Shown: positions 44,672-53,598 of the stretch, in pieces
Layout of the letters: each line of letters starts with the position of its first letter
Position numbering within the stretch: position 1 is the first letter of the stretch
Source: Sphingomonas sp. PP-CC-1A-547
GTDB taxonomy: Bacteria > Pseudomonadota > Alphaproteobacteria > Sphingomonadales > Sphingomonadaceae
NCBI RefSeq assembly: GCF_003610375.1
Contig: NZ_RAPZ01000010.1
Coordinates: 780,161-844,160, forward strand
DNA: 64,000 nt
Reading direction: 5' to 3'
Position numbers and translations under genes: made by a program
The notes under the pieces: model-generated
What the model was told of the DNA's origin: nothing
Database searches by the model: none
The model's input: the letters and a program-made list of their open reading frames with translations, nothing else

Positions 44672-46575
44672 GCAGCATCCGGACACTCGCGACGCTCGGC
44701 ACCGCGCTGGTCGCGCTCTGCACACCGATCGCGGCACTGGCGGATCCGCTGACCCCGACCGGTAGATGGAGCGCCAATACCGATGGCTCAGCCCCGGTGC
44801 CGCCGATGGGCTGGAGCTCGTGGAACGCCTTCAACAGCGACGTCGACGAGGAGAAGGTTCTCGCCTCGGCGCAAGCGCTGATCGACACCAAGTTGCGCGA
44901 CATCGGCTATCGCTACGTCAACATCGACGATGGCTGGTGGCTGAAGCGTCGCCAGCCCGACGGCCGGCTACTGATCCGCACCAGCCAATTCCCGTCCGCC
45001 GCGACCGGCGCGGACACCAGCTTCCGCCCGTTCACCGACCGGCTCCACGCGATGGGTCTCAAGGTCGGCATCTATTCGGAAATCGGCCGCAATAGCTGCG
45101 GTCAGATCTACACGCCCGATTTCAAGAACCAGCCCGAGGGCAGCGTCGCCGAGCGCGAGGTCGGGCTGTACGGCCATGTCGACCAGGATATCCGGCTGTT
45201 CTTCGCCGAATGGAACTTCGATTTCCTGAAGGTCGACGGCTGCGGTGCGCGCGGCCTGCCAGCGGACGCACCGCGCGTGAAGTCCGGCCTGTACCGCGCC
45301 CTCACGCCACTCGTCGACATGCAGTCGCTCGGCGGATCGGACATCGCCGGCATCCGCGGCCTCTACGAACAGGTTCGCACGGCGCTGCACACGCACGCGG
45401 GCGACCGGCCGTACGTCTATTCGCTGTGCCTGTGGGGCGCGGGCGACGTGCGCGCCTGGGGCAAGGACGTCGGCAACACGTCGCGCACCAGCGACGACAT
45501 TCAGCCGGTCTGGCCGCGGATGCTGACCAACCTCGACACCGTCACGCACCGCGCGCTCTATGCGCATCCGGGATCGTGGAACGACCCCGACATGCTGTTC
45601 GTCGGCACCGGCGATTTCGACGCGGTACACAGCGCGGAGGCACGCTCGCACTTCGCATTGTGGGCGATGCTCAACGCGCCGCTGATCATCGGCTACGATC
45701 TCCGGAAACTGACACCGGACCTGCTCGCGATCTTCGGCAACGCGGACATCGTTGCGCTGAACCAGGATTCGGCGGGCAACCAGGCGGTGCTGGCCTATGA
45801 CTCGTCGGAGGTGCAGACCTTCGTCAAGACGCTCGCGGACGGCAGCAAGGGCGTCGCACTGTCCAACCGCACCGCGTCGCCCGCCAAGGCCGTGCTGACC
45901 GCCGAGCAGCTCAAGATGCTGCCGACCGCCGATGTGCGCCTGAAGGACCTCTGGACCAAGAAGGAGCAGAGCTTCCGCAAGGAGATCGCGGTGACGCTCG
46001 CGCCGCACGAGACGCTGATCTTCCGCGCGACCGGCAAGCGGCGGTTGCCGGGCGGGCTGTACCTTTCGGAGCAGACCGGCCGCGTCAATCCGGCGACCGA
46101 CGGCGTGGTCGTGCCGCAGCCGGATCCGACGATCTACCAGTCGATCACGCCGTGGACGGGCACGCGCGGCGGCGGCGAGCACCCGCAATATGGCGGCTGG
46201 GGCGGCGCCGAAGCCGACCGCGCGCCGTATGGCAAGCTGTTGCGCGTGGCCGGCACCGACTTCGACACGGGGATCGGCGTGCTCGCAAACTCCCGCCTCG
46301 AAGTGCGCAACCAGGGCTATGCGCGGTTCGCCGCCAAGGTCGGCATCAACGATTCCGGCCAGCCGCGCTCGGGCACGACGGTGTTCGAAATCTGGGGCGA
46401 CGGTCGCCTGCTCGCCAAGTCCCGGCCGATGGGGTTTGGTGAGGCGGCGGTACCGCTGGAGGCGAAGCTCGCGGGTGTTCGGATCGTCGAACTTGTGGCG
46501 CGGGGGAGTGGTGCGGCGGCGAATGCTGGCGCGCCCCAACCTGCAATCTGGGCGGACGCTGCGCTCTACAAATAG
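44668..46575 (+). CDS. Secreted GH27 alpha-galactosidase / beta-L-arabinopyranosidase with NPCBM-like domain
   Basis: 635 residues from a GTG that overlaps the GH3 stop. Signal peptide ends ALA. The TIM barrel begins PPMGWSSWNAF, with NIDDGWW, nucleophile Asp190 in FLKVDGCG and acid/base Asp in WNDPDML, the GH27 layout. After the barrel and beta domain, residues about 480-635 (ITPWTGTRGGGEHPQYGGWG to ARGSGAAANAG) resemble an NPCBM carbohydrate-binding module. GH27 removes terminal alpha-galactose or beta-L-arabinopyranose from side chains. Last gene of the plus-strand run, facing a convergent GH43. Confidence 0.9.
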   Translation: MSSIRTLATLGTALVALCTPIAALADPLTPTGRWSANTDGSAPVPPMGWSSWNAFNSDVDEEKVLASAQALIDTKLRDIGYRYVNIDDGWWLKRRQPDGRLLIRTSQFPSAATGADTSFRPFTDRLHAMGLKVGIYSEIGRNSCGQIYTPDFKNQPEGSVAEREVGLYGHVDQDIRLFFAEWNFDFLKVDGCGARGLPADAPRVKSGLYRALTPLVDMQSLGGSDIAGIRGLYEQVRTALHTHAGDRPYVYSLCLWGAGDVRAWGKDVGNTSRTSDDIQPVWPRMLTNLDTVTHRALYAHPGSWNDPDMLFVGTGDFDAVHSAEARSHFALWAMLNAPLIIGYDLRKLTPDLLAIFGNADIVALNQDSAGNQAVLAYDSSEVQTFVKTLADGSKGVALSNRTASPAKAVLTAEQLKMLPTADVRLKDLWTKKEQSFRKEIAVTLAPHETLIFRATGKRRLPGGLYLSEQTGRVNPATDGVVVPQPDPTIYQSITPWTGTRGGGEHPQYGGWGGAEADRAPYGKLLRVAGTDFDTGIGVLANSRLEVRNQGYARFAAKVGINDSGQPRSGTTVFEIWGDGRLLAKSRPMGFGEAAVPLEAKLAGVRIVELVARGSGAAANAGAPQPAIWADAALYK

Positions 46576-46590
46576 CGATGGGAGAGGCCC

Positions 46591-46875
46591 CCTCTCCCGT
46601 TCGCCCTGAGCGCAGTCGAAGGGTATTTTTCCACAGGCGTGAACGCCCGTTGAGAGCAGTGCTTCGACTTCGCTCAGCACGAACGGAGAGGTGTGGACAG
46701 TCCAAATGCCAGCACACCTTAACCAGCAGCTTCGGCGGACGTCACGCTCAGCAAACAGTGATGAGAAGCCCCCCTCCCGTTCGCCCTGAGCATAGTCGAA
46801 GGGTCCCTTTCCACAGGCGTAACACCCGTTGAGGGCAGTGCTTCGACTTCGCTCAGCACGAACGGGAGGGTGTGA
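46591..46875. repeat. Two tandem copies of palindromic element, family F
   Basis: Copy 1 46591-46692 and copy 2 46771-46875, about 105 bases each, separated by about 80. Each has outer inverted arms CCGTTCGCCCTGAG / CTCAGCACGAACGG with inner parts GTCGAAGGG and CTTCGACTTCG, and a shared middle TTTCCACAGGCGT...CCGTTGAG. They fill the convergent gap between GH27 and GH43, where they could end transcription from both sides. Confidence 0.88.
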
Positions 46876-46882
46876 AAGGACC

Positions 46883-48448
46883 CTAACGCACCCGCTCCGG
46901 CTTGCCCGGCGGTAACGCAGAAAGCGTGAACCGGTCGACATCCAGCCACCCCCGGCTCGTCGTCGGCGCATAGCAGAACACCGCAAGCTGCTCGCCCTGG
47001 AACGTCCCCGTCCGCCACGCGAACGCGAGCGGGAAGTCGCCGCCCAGCCCGGTCCAGCGCCGTCCGTCCACACTATACGCCACGCGCGCCCGGTCGGTCG
47101 TGAAGTCCATGTCGGTCCGCAACCACAGCGCCTCGGTCCGCGGCAAAGGCGCGGTGACGCGAACCTCGGTCCGGGCACCGGCGACCGTGTCCTCGGTCAC
47201 CTCCATCGCCAGCGTCGCCTTGCCGCCCGCCGCGCCCTGCACCGTGAGATTCCCGCTGAACTGCCCGAACGTCCCGAACCCGCAGCGATCGCCCTGCGCC
47301 AGATGGCGGATGTCGAGCTTCACCTCGCCGCGGCTCGCAGGCCCCTGCCCCTTCTGCACCAGCGTATTGCGCGCGCTCCAGAACCCGCTCGCGAAGGTCG
47401 GCTTCAGCCGCAACCACCCCGGACGCTCGGACAAGGACCAGCGCGAAGGCTCGGGATTGTGGTTCCACTGCCACTGCAATCCGAGCGTCGGCTTCCCGAA
47501 ATCGTCCGACGTCGCCGGCTCCGCGAACGCCGCACCCAGGATCGGTTTCGCCGCACGCCGCCGCACGCGACCGGGTGCCTCGCGCGTGCCCCATACCGGC
47601 CAGTCATCCTGCCAGAACACCGGGCTCAGGTTCGTCATCCGCCCGATCGCGCCGCTATCCTCCATCACGAAGCCGAACCAGCGGCCATCTGGCAGGTCGA
47701 CAAGCGCGCCCTGGTGCCCGCCGGTCTTGTCGTCGATCTGGTCGCGCGTTTCCCACGGTCCGAACAGGCTGCGCGACCGCGACACGGTCAGCCCCAGCCG
47801 CGGCGGCAGCGCGTTGAAGAGATAGTAATATGCACCGCGCCGAATGATCTTCGACCCCTCCGCGCCCTTGATATAATGGACTTTCTGCGACGCGGTGACG
47901 TGCGCCAATTGCTTGTCGAGCGTCAGCAGCGTGATCGTGCCGTCCGCGGTGCTCGCGGTCGCCAGATACGCGCGCCCGTCGGGCTCGATGAACAGCCCCG
48001 GATCGAACGCCTCGCGCTCCAGTTCGTGATAGCGCCAAGGCCCGCGCACGTCCTTCGCGTACCAGATCCGCGTCTTCTGCCCGACCGGCGTATTGGCGAG
48101 ATAATAGGTGCCGGCATGATAGCGCAAGGAGGAGGCATAGAGCCCGTGCCGGTACGCGTTGCCGCCCTTCAGGTCGTATTCGGGCTTGCCCTCCAGCCGA
48201 TCGACGAGATGCGAGGCGAGCGTCCAGTTGACCAGATCGCGGCTGTGCAGGATCGTGATGCCGGGCGTGTTCGCGAACGTCGTCGTCGCGAAATAATAGT
48301 CGTTGCCGACGCGGATGATGTCGGGATCGGGATAGTCCGCGAACAGCACCGGATTGCGGAAGCTCCCGTCGCCCTGGTCCGATCGCCACACCTGTGCGGA
48401 CGCGGCGGTCGCCAGCAGCCCCAGCGCGACCGCCACCGCGACCCTCAT
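46883..48448 (-). CDS. Secreted GH43 glycosidase with C-terminal beta-sandwich
   Basis: 521 residues from ATG 48448. Signal peptide MRVAVAVALGLLATAASA. Five-blade propeller with the general base Asp41 in FADYPDPDIIRVGNDYY, pKa-modulator Asp in EAFDPGLFIEPDG, and acid Glu in GAEGSKIIRRGAYYYL. The C-terminal half (WQWNHNPEPSRWSLSERPGWL onward) is the concanavalin-like domain of xylosidase-type GH43. Expected activity is beta-xylosidase or alpha-L-arabinofuranosidase. The start overlaps the stop of the upstream esterase (ATGA). It is the last gene of an eight-gene minus-strand run. Confidence 0.9.
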   Translation of the reverse strand: MRVAVAVALGLLATAASAQVWRSDQGDGSFRNPVLFADYPDPDIIRVGNDYYFATTTFANTPGITILHSRDLVNWTLASHLVDRLEGKPEYDLKGGNAYRHGLYASSLRYHAGTYYLANTPVGQKTRIWYAKDVRGPWRYHELEREAFDPGLFIEPDGRAYLATASTADGTITLLTLDKQLAHVTASQKVHYIKGAEGSKIIRRGAYYYLFNALPPRLGLTVSRSRSLFGPWETRDQIDDKTGGHQGALVDLPDGRWFGFVMEDSGAIGRMTNLSPVFWQDDWPVWGTREAPGRVRRRAAKPILGAAFAEPATSDDFGKPTLGLQWQWNHNPEPSRWSLSERPGWLRLKPTFASGFWSARNTLVQKGQGPASRGEVKLDIRHLAQGDRCGFGTFGQFSGNLTVQGAAGGKATLAMEVTEDTVAGARTEVRVTAPLPRTEALWLRTDMDFTTDRARVAYSVDGRRWTGLGGDFPLAFAWRTGTFQGEQLAVFCYAPTTSRGWLDVDRFTLSALPPGKPERVR

Positions 48449-49509
48449 TTGCCGAACGCCAGCGCGTGCGAGAAGAACGGCATCATCCTGTCCTGCACGC
48501 GGCCGGCGACGCCGCTGGTATGATCGCCCGGATACACCTCGAAGCTGTTCGCGATCCCGTAGCTGTCGAGCGCGGCGTGAAGCTTGCCGGCATCGTCCTT
48601 CAGCCCGTCGCGGTCGCCGACGTCGATCCCGATCGCTGCATAGCGCCGGAGATTGCCGACATATTGGTCGAGCATCGCCAGCGGCGCGTTGGCGGCCCAG
48701 CGCGCCACCACGTCGGGTTGCGGCACGCCGTCCTTGACCGGCAGATCGAGGTACAGCGGCGGCGCCTTGGGGTTGGGCGACCATGCCGCGGCGGTCGCGA
48801 GTTGCGCGCGCTGCCCCCATGACAGGGTCGCGCTGTCCGCGGGCGATCGCAGCGCGCGGATCGCCGTTTCGGTCGCCGCATCGGGCGTGCCGAGCGCGCG
48901 CGTCGACAGGCAGCACGGGCTCATCATGTAGAGCGCACCGAACGTCTCGGGATGCTTCATGCCGATCCGCGCGGTGCCGTAGCCGCCCATCGAATGCCCC
49001 GCGAGCCCGCGGCTGCGACGTTCCGCGATCGTCCGGTAATGGCCATCGACATAGCTGACCAGGTCGCGCGCGACGAACGTCTCGAAATCGCCGACCGTCA
49101 CCGAACTCGAATAGAAGGACCCGTTATGCGCGGTCTTGCTGTCGGGGATCACGACGATCATCTCGCGCGCGCCCTTCGCGAACGCGCCCTCGATCGTCTG
49201 CGGCACGTGGATCTCGCCGATCCACTGCTCCGCGCCGATCGAATAACCGTGGAGGGCGTAGACAACGGGATAGCGCCGCGTCGGGCTGGCCCGATAGCTC
49301 GGCGGCAGGACCACCAGCACCGCGCGGTCGGGGCTCTCGCCTTCCAGATTACCCTCGATCGCGGGCGAATGGACGGTGATCCGCTCGATCGTTACCGGCT
49401 TCGCACCCGAAACCGGCGGCGGTCCGGGCGTCTTGACCTGCGCCGAAGCAGGGCCGGTCGACAGCATCAACGCAGTGCCGAGCGCGACGAGAAGCTTGTT
49501 CACGGACAT
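48445..49509 (-). CDS. Secreted CE1-type esterase (feruloyl/acetyl esterase-like)
   Basis: 354 residues; ATG 49509 preceded by AAAGGGG. Signal peptide ends in ASAQ. Alpha/beta-hydrolase of the esterase D/CE1 group: YPVVYALHGYS oxyanion strand, nucleophile Ser173 in LAGHSMGGYG, His in YPGDHTSG near the C-terminus. Such enzymes split ferulic or acetyl esters on arabinoxylan. The position between GH43 and GH95 supports side-chain ester removal. GH95 ends 13 bases upstream of the start. Confidence 0.85.
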   Translation of the reverse strand: MSVNKLLVALGTALMLSTGPASAQVKTPGPPPVSGAKPVTIERITVHSPAIEGNLEGESPDRAVLVVLPPSYRASPTRRYPVVYALHGYSIGAEQWIGEIHVPQTIEGAFAKGAREMIVVIPDSKTAHNGSFYSSSVTVGDFETFVARDLVSYVDGHYRTIAERRSRGLAGHSMGGYGTARIGMKHPETFGALYMMSPCCLSTRALGTPDAATETAIRALRSPADSATLSWGQRAQLATAAAWSPNPKAPPLYLDLPVKDGVPQPDVVARWAANAPLAMLDQYVGNLRRYAAIGIDVGDRDGLKDDAGKLHAALDSYGIANSFEVYPGDHTSGVAGRVQDRMMPFFSHALAFGK

Positions 49510-49522
49510 CCCCTTTTGCTGT

Positions 49523-51877
49523 TCACGCGCGCACGAGGCCATTGCCGCGAAGCCTCACCGCTTTCCCCGGGGTCAGCACGACCTCGACCCGCCGCGCGCC
49601 GAGCCGGATCACGCGCCGCCCCGACATCTCGCCTCGGACCACCGCCTCGACCAGTTCGCCGCCCTGCCAACGCAGGTCGACCGAACACCGTCCGCGCGCG
49701 CGCAACCCTGTGACGGACCCGGTCGGCCAAGCGCCCGGCAGCGCGGGCAGGAACAGGATCTCGTCGCCCCGGCTCTGCATCAGCATTTCCGCGATCGCCC
49801 TCGTGCCGCCGAAATTGCCATCGATCTGGAACGGCGGATGCGCGTCGAACAGATTGGGATAGGTCCGCTCGGGGCCCAGCAGGAAGGCGAGGATGCGGTG
49901 CGCGTGATCGCCGTCGCGCAGCCGCGCCCACAGGTTCGCGCGCCACGCGGTCGCCCAGCCGGTCGACTCGTCGCCGCGCAGTTCGAGTGACCGCCGTGCC
50001 GCCTGTGCCAGCGCAGGCGTTCGGTCGAGATCGATCTGGTCGCTCGGGAACAGGCCATACAGATGCGAGACATGGCGATGATGCGGCTCGGGCGCCGCCG
50101 CGTCCCAGTCGCGCTGCCATTCCTGAAGCTGGCCCTGCGCACCGATATGATCGAGCGCCAAACGCGCGCGCGCCGCCGCGACTTCGGCCGCAAACGGTGC
50201 ATCGATCTTGAGCAACGCCGCCGCCTGCCCGACCTGGTCGAACAGGTCGCGCAGGATCTGCATGTCCATCGCCGGCCCCGCGCAGATCGATGCGCCCGCG
50301 GGATGGATGTTCTCGGGCGACAGCGACGGATTGGTCACCAGCGTGCCGGTCGCCGGATCGGTCTGGAGCGTGTCGAGGAAGAACAACGCCGCCCCGCGCA
50401 TCAGCGGATAGACCGACCGCAGATAGGCGAGGTCGCGCCCGTAATCGTAGCGATCCCACAGATGCGTGCACAGCCACGCGCCGCCGGTCGGCCACAGCCC
50501 CCATTGCGCCCCGTCGATCGGCGCCGTCGCGCGCCACAGATCGGTGTTGTGATGACACACCCACCCACGCGCACCGTACATCGTCCGCGCCGTGCGTTCT
50601 CCGGTGACAGCCAGTTCGCGCACCATCTGCACCAGCGGCGCGGTACATTCGGCCAGCGCGGTCACCTCCGCCGGCCAGTAATTCATCTCGGTGTTGATAT
50701 TGACGGTGTATTTGGATTCCCACGGCGGCTTGATCGCGTCGTTCCAGATACCCTGCAAGTTCGCCGGCTGCGTCCCCGGTCGCGACGACGCGATCAGCAG
50801 ATAGCGGCCATAGTCGAAATACAGCGTCACCAGCGCCGGATCGTCACCGGCGCGATTGGCACGGACGCGCTCGTCGGTCGGCTTGTCCGCCGCCGCCGTG
50901 CGTCCGAGATCGAGGGTCACCCGGCGGAACAGCGCACGGTGCGCGGCGCTCGTCTCCGCGCGGATCCGCTCGACTCCGCGCCGGCTCGCGCGATCGAGCG
51001 TGGCAAGCGTCGCCGCTTCCGGGTCGCCGCTCACATCGTCGAACCGGCGATAGCTGGTCGCCATCGCCACCAGCACCGTGACCGCACGCGCTCCCGTGAC
51101 GCGAACCCGGCCGCCATCCTTCGAGACGACACCGCCCACCGTCGAAACCCGCGCCCGCGCCGCAAACCGCAACCGGCCCGCAATCCCCGCCCGCTCGCCA
51201 TTATGCCCGGCCAGCGTCACCGTCGCACCGTCGACCGAGACGCTCGCGCCAAGCTGCGGCGACTGGAGCCCGACCAGCAGGTCGAACGGCCGATCGCCGA
51301 CGAGGTGCACCGCGATCACCTGATCCCCGGGCGACGCGAACACGTCGCGCCGAAATCGCGTGCCGCCCATCGTGAAACTGGTGGTCGCCACCGCCGCGTC
51401 GAGATCGAGCTGCCGGACATAGTCGCCGACCGCCCCCGACACGCCGGGCATCTCCAGCATCAGGTCGCCGACCGGCTGGTACGCCATCTGAGTCTTGGGC
51501 AGCCCCATGACCTGCGCATTGGCGAGCGCCTGCGCCTCGGCGAACTTGCCCGCATCGATCAACCGCCGAACCTCGGGCAGCGCCGCGTGCGCCGCCGGGT
51601 TGACCGGATCGTACGGCCCGCCGGACCACAGCGTATCCTCGTTCAGCTGCAACCGCTCGCTGGCGGTCCCACCGAACACCATCGCGCCGAGCCGACCATT
51701 GCCGACCGGCAACGCCTCGGTCCAGGCGACCGCGGGCTGCCGATACCAGAGCCGCGGACCATCTGCCGGTGCCGCCGCCCAAGCCTGACTCGGTCCGGCA
51801 CCGGGTCCGGCAAGCGCAGCGACGGCGACCGCCGCTGCGCCTTCCAGCATGTCGCGACGCGTGGGTTCGACGGTCAT
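49523..51877 (-). CDS. GH95 family glycosidase (alpha-L-fucosidase/galactosidase), Tat-exported
   Basis: 784 residues. The N-terminus has a twin-arginine-like TRRDMLEGAAAVAVAALAG signal, so export in folded form is likely. GH95 signatures: EALPVGNGRLGAMVFGG, LQLNEDTLWSGGPYDPVNP, LLIASSRPGTQPANLQGIWN, NYWPAEVTAL, GWVCHHNTDLW, WAWLCTHLW-like WLCTHLWDRY, and FQIDGNFGGTRAIAEML at the C-terminus. The (alpha/alpha)6 barrel and length are normal. GH95 removes alpha-L-fucose, or alpha-L-galactose from complex xylans. GH51 ends 7 bases before its start. Confidence 0.9.
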   Translation of the reverse strand: MTVEPTRRDMLEGAAAVAVAALAGPGAGPSQAWAAAPADGPRLWYRQPAVAWTEALPVGNGRLGAMVFGGTASERLQLNEDTLWSGGPYDPVNPAAHAALPEVRRLIDAGKFAEAQALANAQVMGLPKTQMAYQPVGDLMLEMPGVSGAVGDYVRQLDLDAAVATTSFTMGGTRFRRDVFASPGDQVIAVHLVGDRPFDLLVGLQSPQLGASVSVDGATVTLAGHNGERAGIAGRLRFAARARVSTVGGVVSKDGGRVRVTGARAVTVLVAMATSYRRFDDVSGDPEAATLATLDRASRRGVERIRAETSAAHRALFRRVTLDLGRTAAADKPTDERVRANRAGDDPALVTLYFDYGRYLLIASSRPGTQPANLQGIWNDAIKPPWESKYTVNINTEMNYWPAEVTALAECTAPLVQMVRELAVTGERTARTMYGARGWVCHHNTDLWRATAPIDGAQWGLWPTGGAWLCTHLWDRYDYGRDLAYLRSVYPLMRGAALFFLDTLQTDPATGTLVTNPSLSPENIHPAGASICAGPAMDMQILRDLFDQVGQAAALLKIDAPFAAEVAAARARLALDHIGAQGQLQEWQRDWDAAAPEPHHRHVSHLYGLFPSDQIDLDRTPALAQAARRSLELRGDESTGWATAWRANLWARLRDGDHAHRILAFLLGPERTYPNLFDAHPPFQIDGNFGGTRAIAEMLMQSRGDEILFLPALPGAWPTGSVTGLRARGRCSVDLRWQGGELVEAVVRGEMSGRRVIRLGARRVEVVLTPGKAVRLRGNGLVRA

Positions 51878-51884
51878 CGCCCGA

Positions 51885-53504
51885 TCAGCGCAGGTCGAGC
51901 ACCAGGACCGACTTTGCCGGCACCGTCAGCGTCAGATTGCCCCCCGTCACCTGAGCGCCCGTGAACGGCTGCGGTACGACCGTATCCGGCGCGTCGAAGC
52001 TGTTATGCGCGTCCATCGCGGTGCCGGTGATGATCCGTCCGCTCGCCTGCGTCGCTTGCAATCCGGCGAGCGCGACCGACACCGGCATCGCGCGGTTCGG
52101 ATCAAGGTTGACCAGCGCGACATGCACCTGCCCCGCCGCATCGCGCACCGCCGACGCACTGACGGCCGGTACCGCCACCTCGTCCTTATGATACCAGGGC
52201 GAGGTCACCTGGATCGGCAACGACGTCGCGCCCTGCCACGGCTTGTAGAGGTCGAACACCCAATAGGTCGGCGTCTTCACCATCTTGGCGCCGTCGGTGA
52301 GCAGCATCGCCTGCAACACGTTCACCATCTGCGCGATCGCCGCCATCCGGACCCGGTCGGCATGATGCGCGAAGATGTTGAGGTTGAGCCCGGCGACCAC
52401 CGCATCGCGCAACGAATTCTGCTGCTCGAGGAAACCGGGATTGCTGCCCGGCGTCGGATCGTACCACGTGCCCCATTCGTCGACCGCGAGCATCACGCGC
52501 TTGGCCGGATCATATTTGTCCATGATCGCCGAATGCTTGGTGATGAACGCCTCCATCTCCAGCGTGTGCGACATGGTGGACGCCCATTCGCGCTCGGGAA
52601 AGCCGATCGCGGCGCCCTTGTCCTTCCAGTCCTTGTCGCGCGGGCGGGTGTAGTAATGCAGCCCCAGCCCATCGATGTTCTTGCCGGCGATCCGCATCAT
52701 CGCCTCGGTCCACTCATAGTTCGAGTCGCTCGGGCCGCTCGCGATCTTGAGCATCGGACCGTTCGCGGACTTGGCGAACTGCGCATAGCGGTTGGTCAGG
52801 TCGGCGGCATATTCGGCGCGCATGTTGCCGCCGCAGCCCCACAGCTCGTTGCCGATGCCGAGATACTGGATCTTCCACGGCGCGGCGTGGCCGTTGCGCT
52901 CACGCTCCTTGGCCAGCACGGTCGTGCCTTTCGCGGCGGTCATGTACTCGACCCATTGCGCGGTCTCGGACGGCGGTGCGCTGCCGATGTTGGCGGAGAC
53001 GTAGGTGCTCGCGCCGAGGCGGTCCATCAACCCGAAATATTCGTGCGTGCCGAACGCGTTGTCCTCGTTGACGCCGCCCCAGTTGGTATTGACCTTGGTC
53101 GGGCGCGCCTTGGTCGCACCGATCCCGTCACGCCAATGATATTCGTCGCCGAAACACCCGCCGGGCCAGCGCACCATCGGCACGTTGATCGCCTTCAACG
53201 CGTCCAGCACGTCGCGACGATAGCCGCCGTCGTTCGGGATACGCGAGCCCTTGCCGACCCAGATCCCGCCATAGATGCCGTGGCCGAGATGCTCGGCGAA
53301 CTGCCCGAACACGTCGCGGTGGACGACCGCACCCGGCTTGTCCGCCTGCAACGTCGCCGTCACGGTCGGTGCCGCGGCGTCCTGCGCAATGGTCGGCGTC
53401 GCGAGAAATGCGCCCGCAAGCATCAGCGGCGCGAACGTCAGCGCGGTAAGCGCGCGCGTCAGGCCGGAACCCGACTTTGAAGTGCGGTGCGTCAACAGGT
53501 CCAT
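51885..53504 (-). CDS. Secreted GH51 alpha-L-arabinofuranosidase
   Basis: 539 residues from ATG 53504 with GGGAGAG just upstream (the frame extends to 53582). Signal peptide ends TIAQ. TIM-barrel catalytic pair: acid/base Glu220 in GIGNELWGCGG and nucleophile Glu343 in AVDEWGTWYDP; also RWPGGCFGDEYHWRDGIG. A C-terminal beta-sandwich follows. GH51 releases arabinofuranose from arabinoxylan and arabinan. A 94-base gap upstream contains the motif at 53550-53559, so the operon may have an internal promoter here. Confidence 0.93.
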   Translation of the reverse strand: MDLLTHRTSKSGSGLTRALTALTFAPLMLAGAFLATPTIAQDAAAPTVTATLQADKPGAVVHRDVFGQFAEHLGHGIYGGIWVGKGSRIPNDGGYRRDVLDALKAINVPMVRWPGGCFGDEYHWRDGIGATKARPTKVNTNWGGVNEDNAFGTHEYFGLMDRLGASTYVSANIGSAPPSETAQWVEYMTAAKGTTVLAKERERNGHAAPWKIQYLGIGNELWGCGGNMRAEYAADLTNRYAQFAKSANGPMLKIASGPSDSNYEWTEAMMRIAGKNIDGLGLHYYTRPRDKDWKDKGAAIGFPEREWASTMSHTLEMEAFITKHSAIMDKYDPAKRVMLAVDEWGTWYDPTPGSNPGFLEQQNSLRDAVVAGLNLNIFAHHADRVRMAAIAQMVNVLQAMLLTDGAKMVKTPTYWVFDLYKPWQGATSLPIQVTSPWYHKDEVAVPAVSASAVRDAAGQVHVALVNLDPNRAMPVSVALAGLQATQASGRIITGTAMDAHNSFDAPDTVVPQPFTGAQVTGGNLTLTVPAKSVLVLDLR

Positions 53505-53549
53505 ACTCTCCCTTTCGGCCACCGTTGAGCGGCCCCATCTCTTCGATAC

Positions 53550-53559
53550 TTGTAGGAGT
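53550..53559 (-). promoter_or_regulatory. Shared motif ACTCCTACAA (copy 3) upstream of GH51
   Basis: On the minus strand ACTCCTACAA, nine of ten bases identical to the copies at 35116 and 58499, about 46 bases before the GH51 ATG in the only sizeable gap of the minus-strand run. Confidence 0.45.
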
Positions 53560-53598
53560 AGTTTAATCTCGGCCGGCGTCAACGTCGGCCGGGATCAA

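Noticed and set aside
40021..47178. Three long minus-strand frames across the esterase, GH3 and GH27 genes
   Set aside because: Antisense shadows with Arg/Gly/Ala/Asp-rich sequence; the plus-strand enzymes have intact catalytic motifs.
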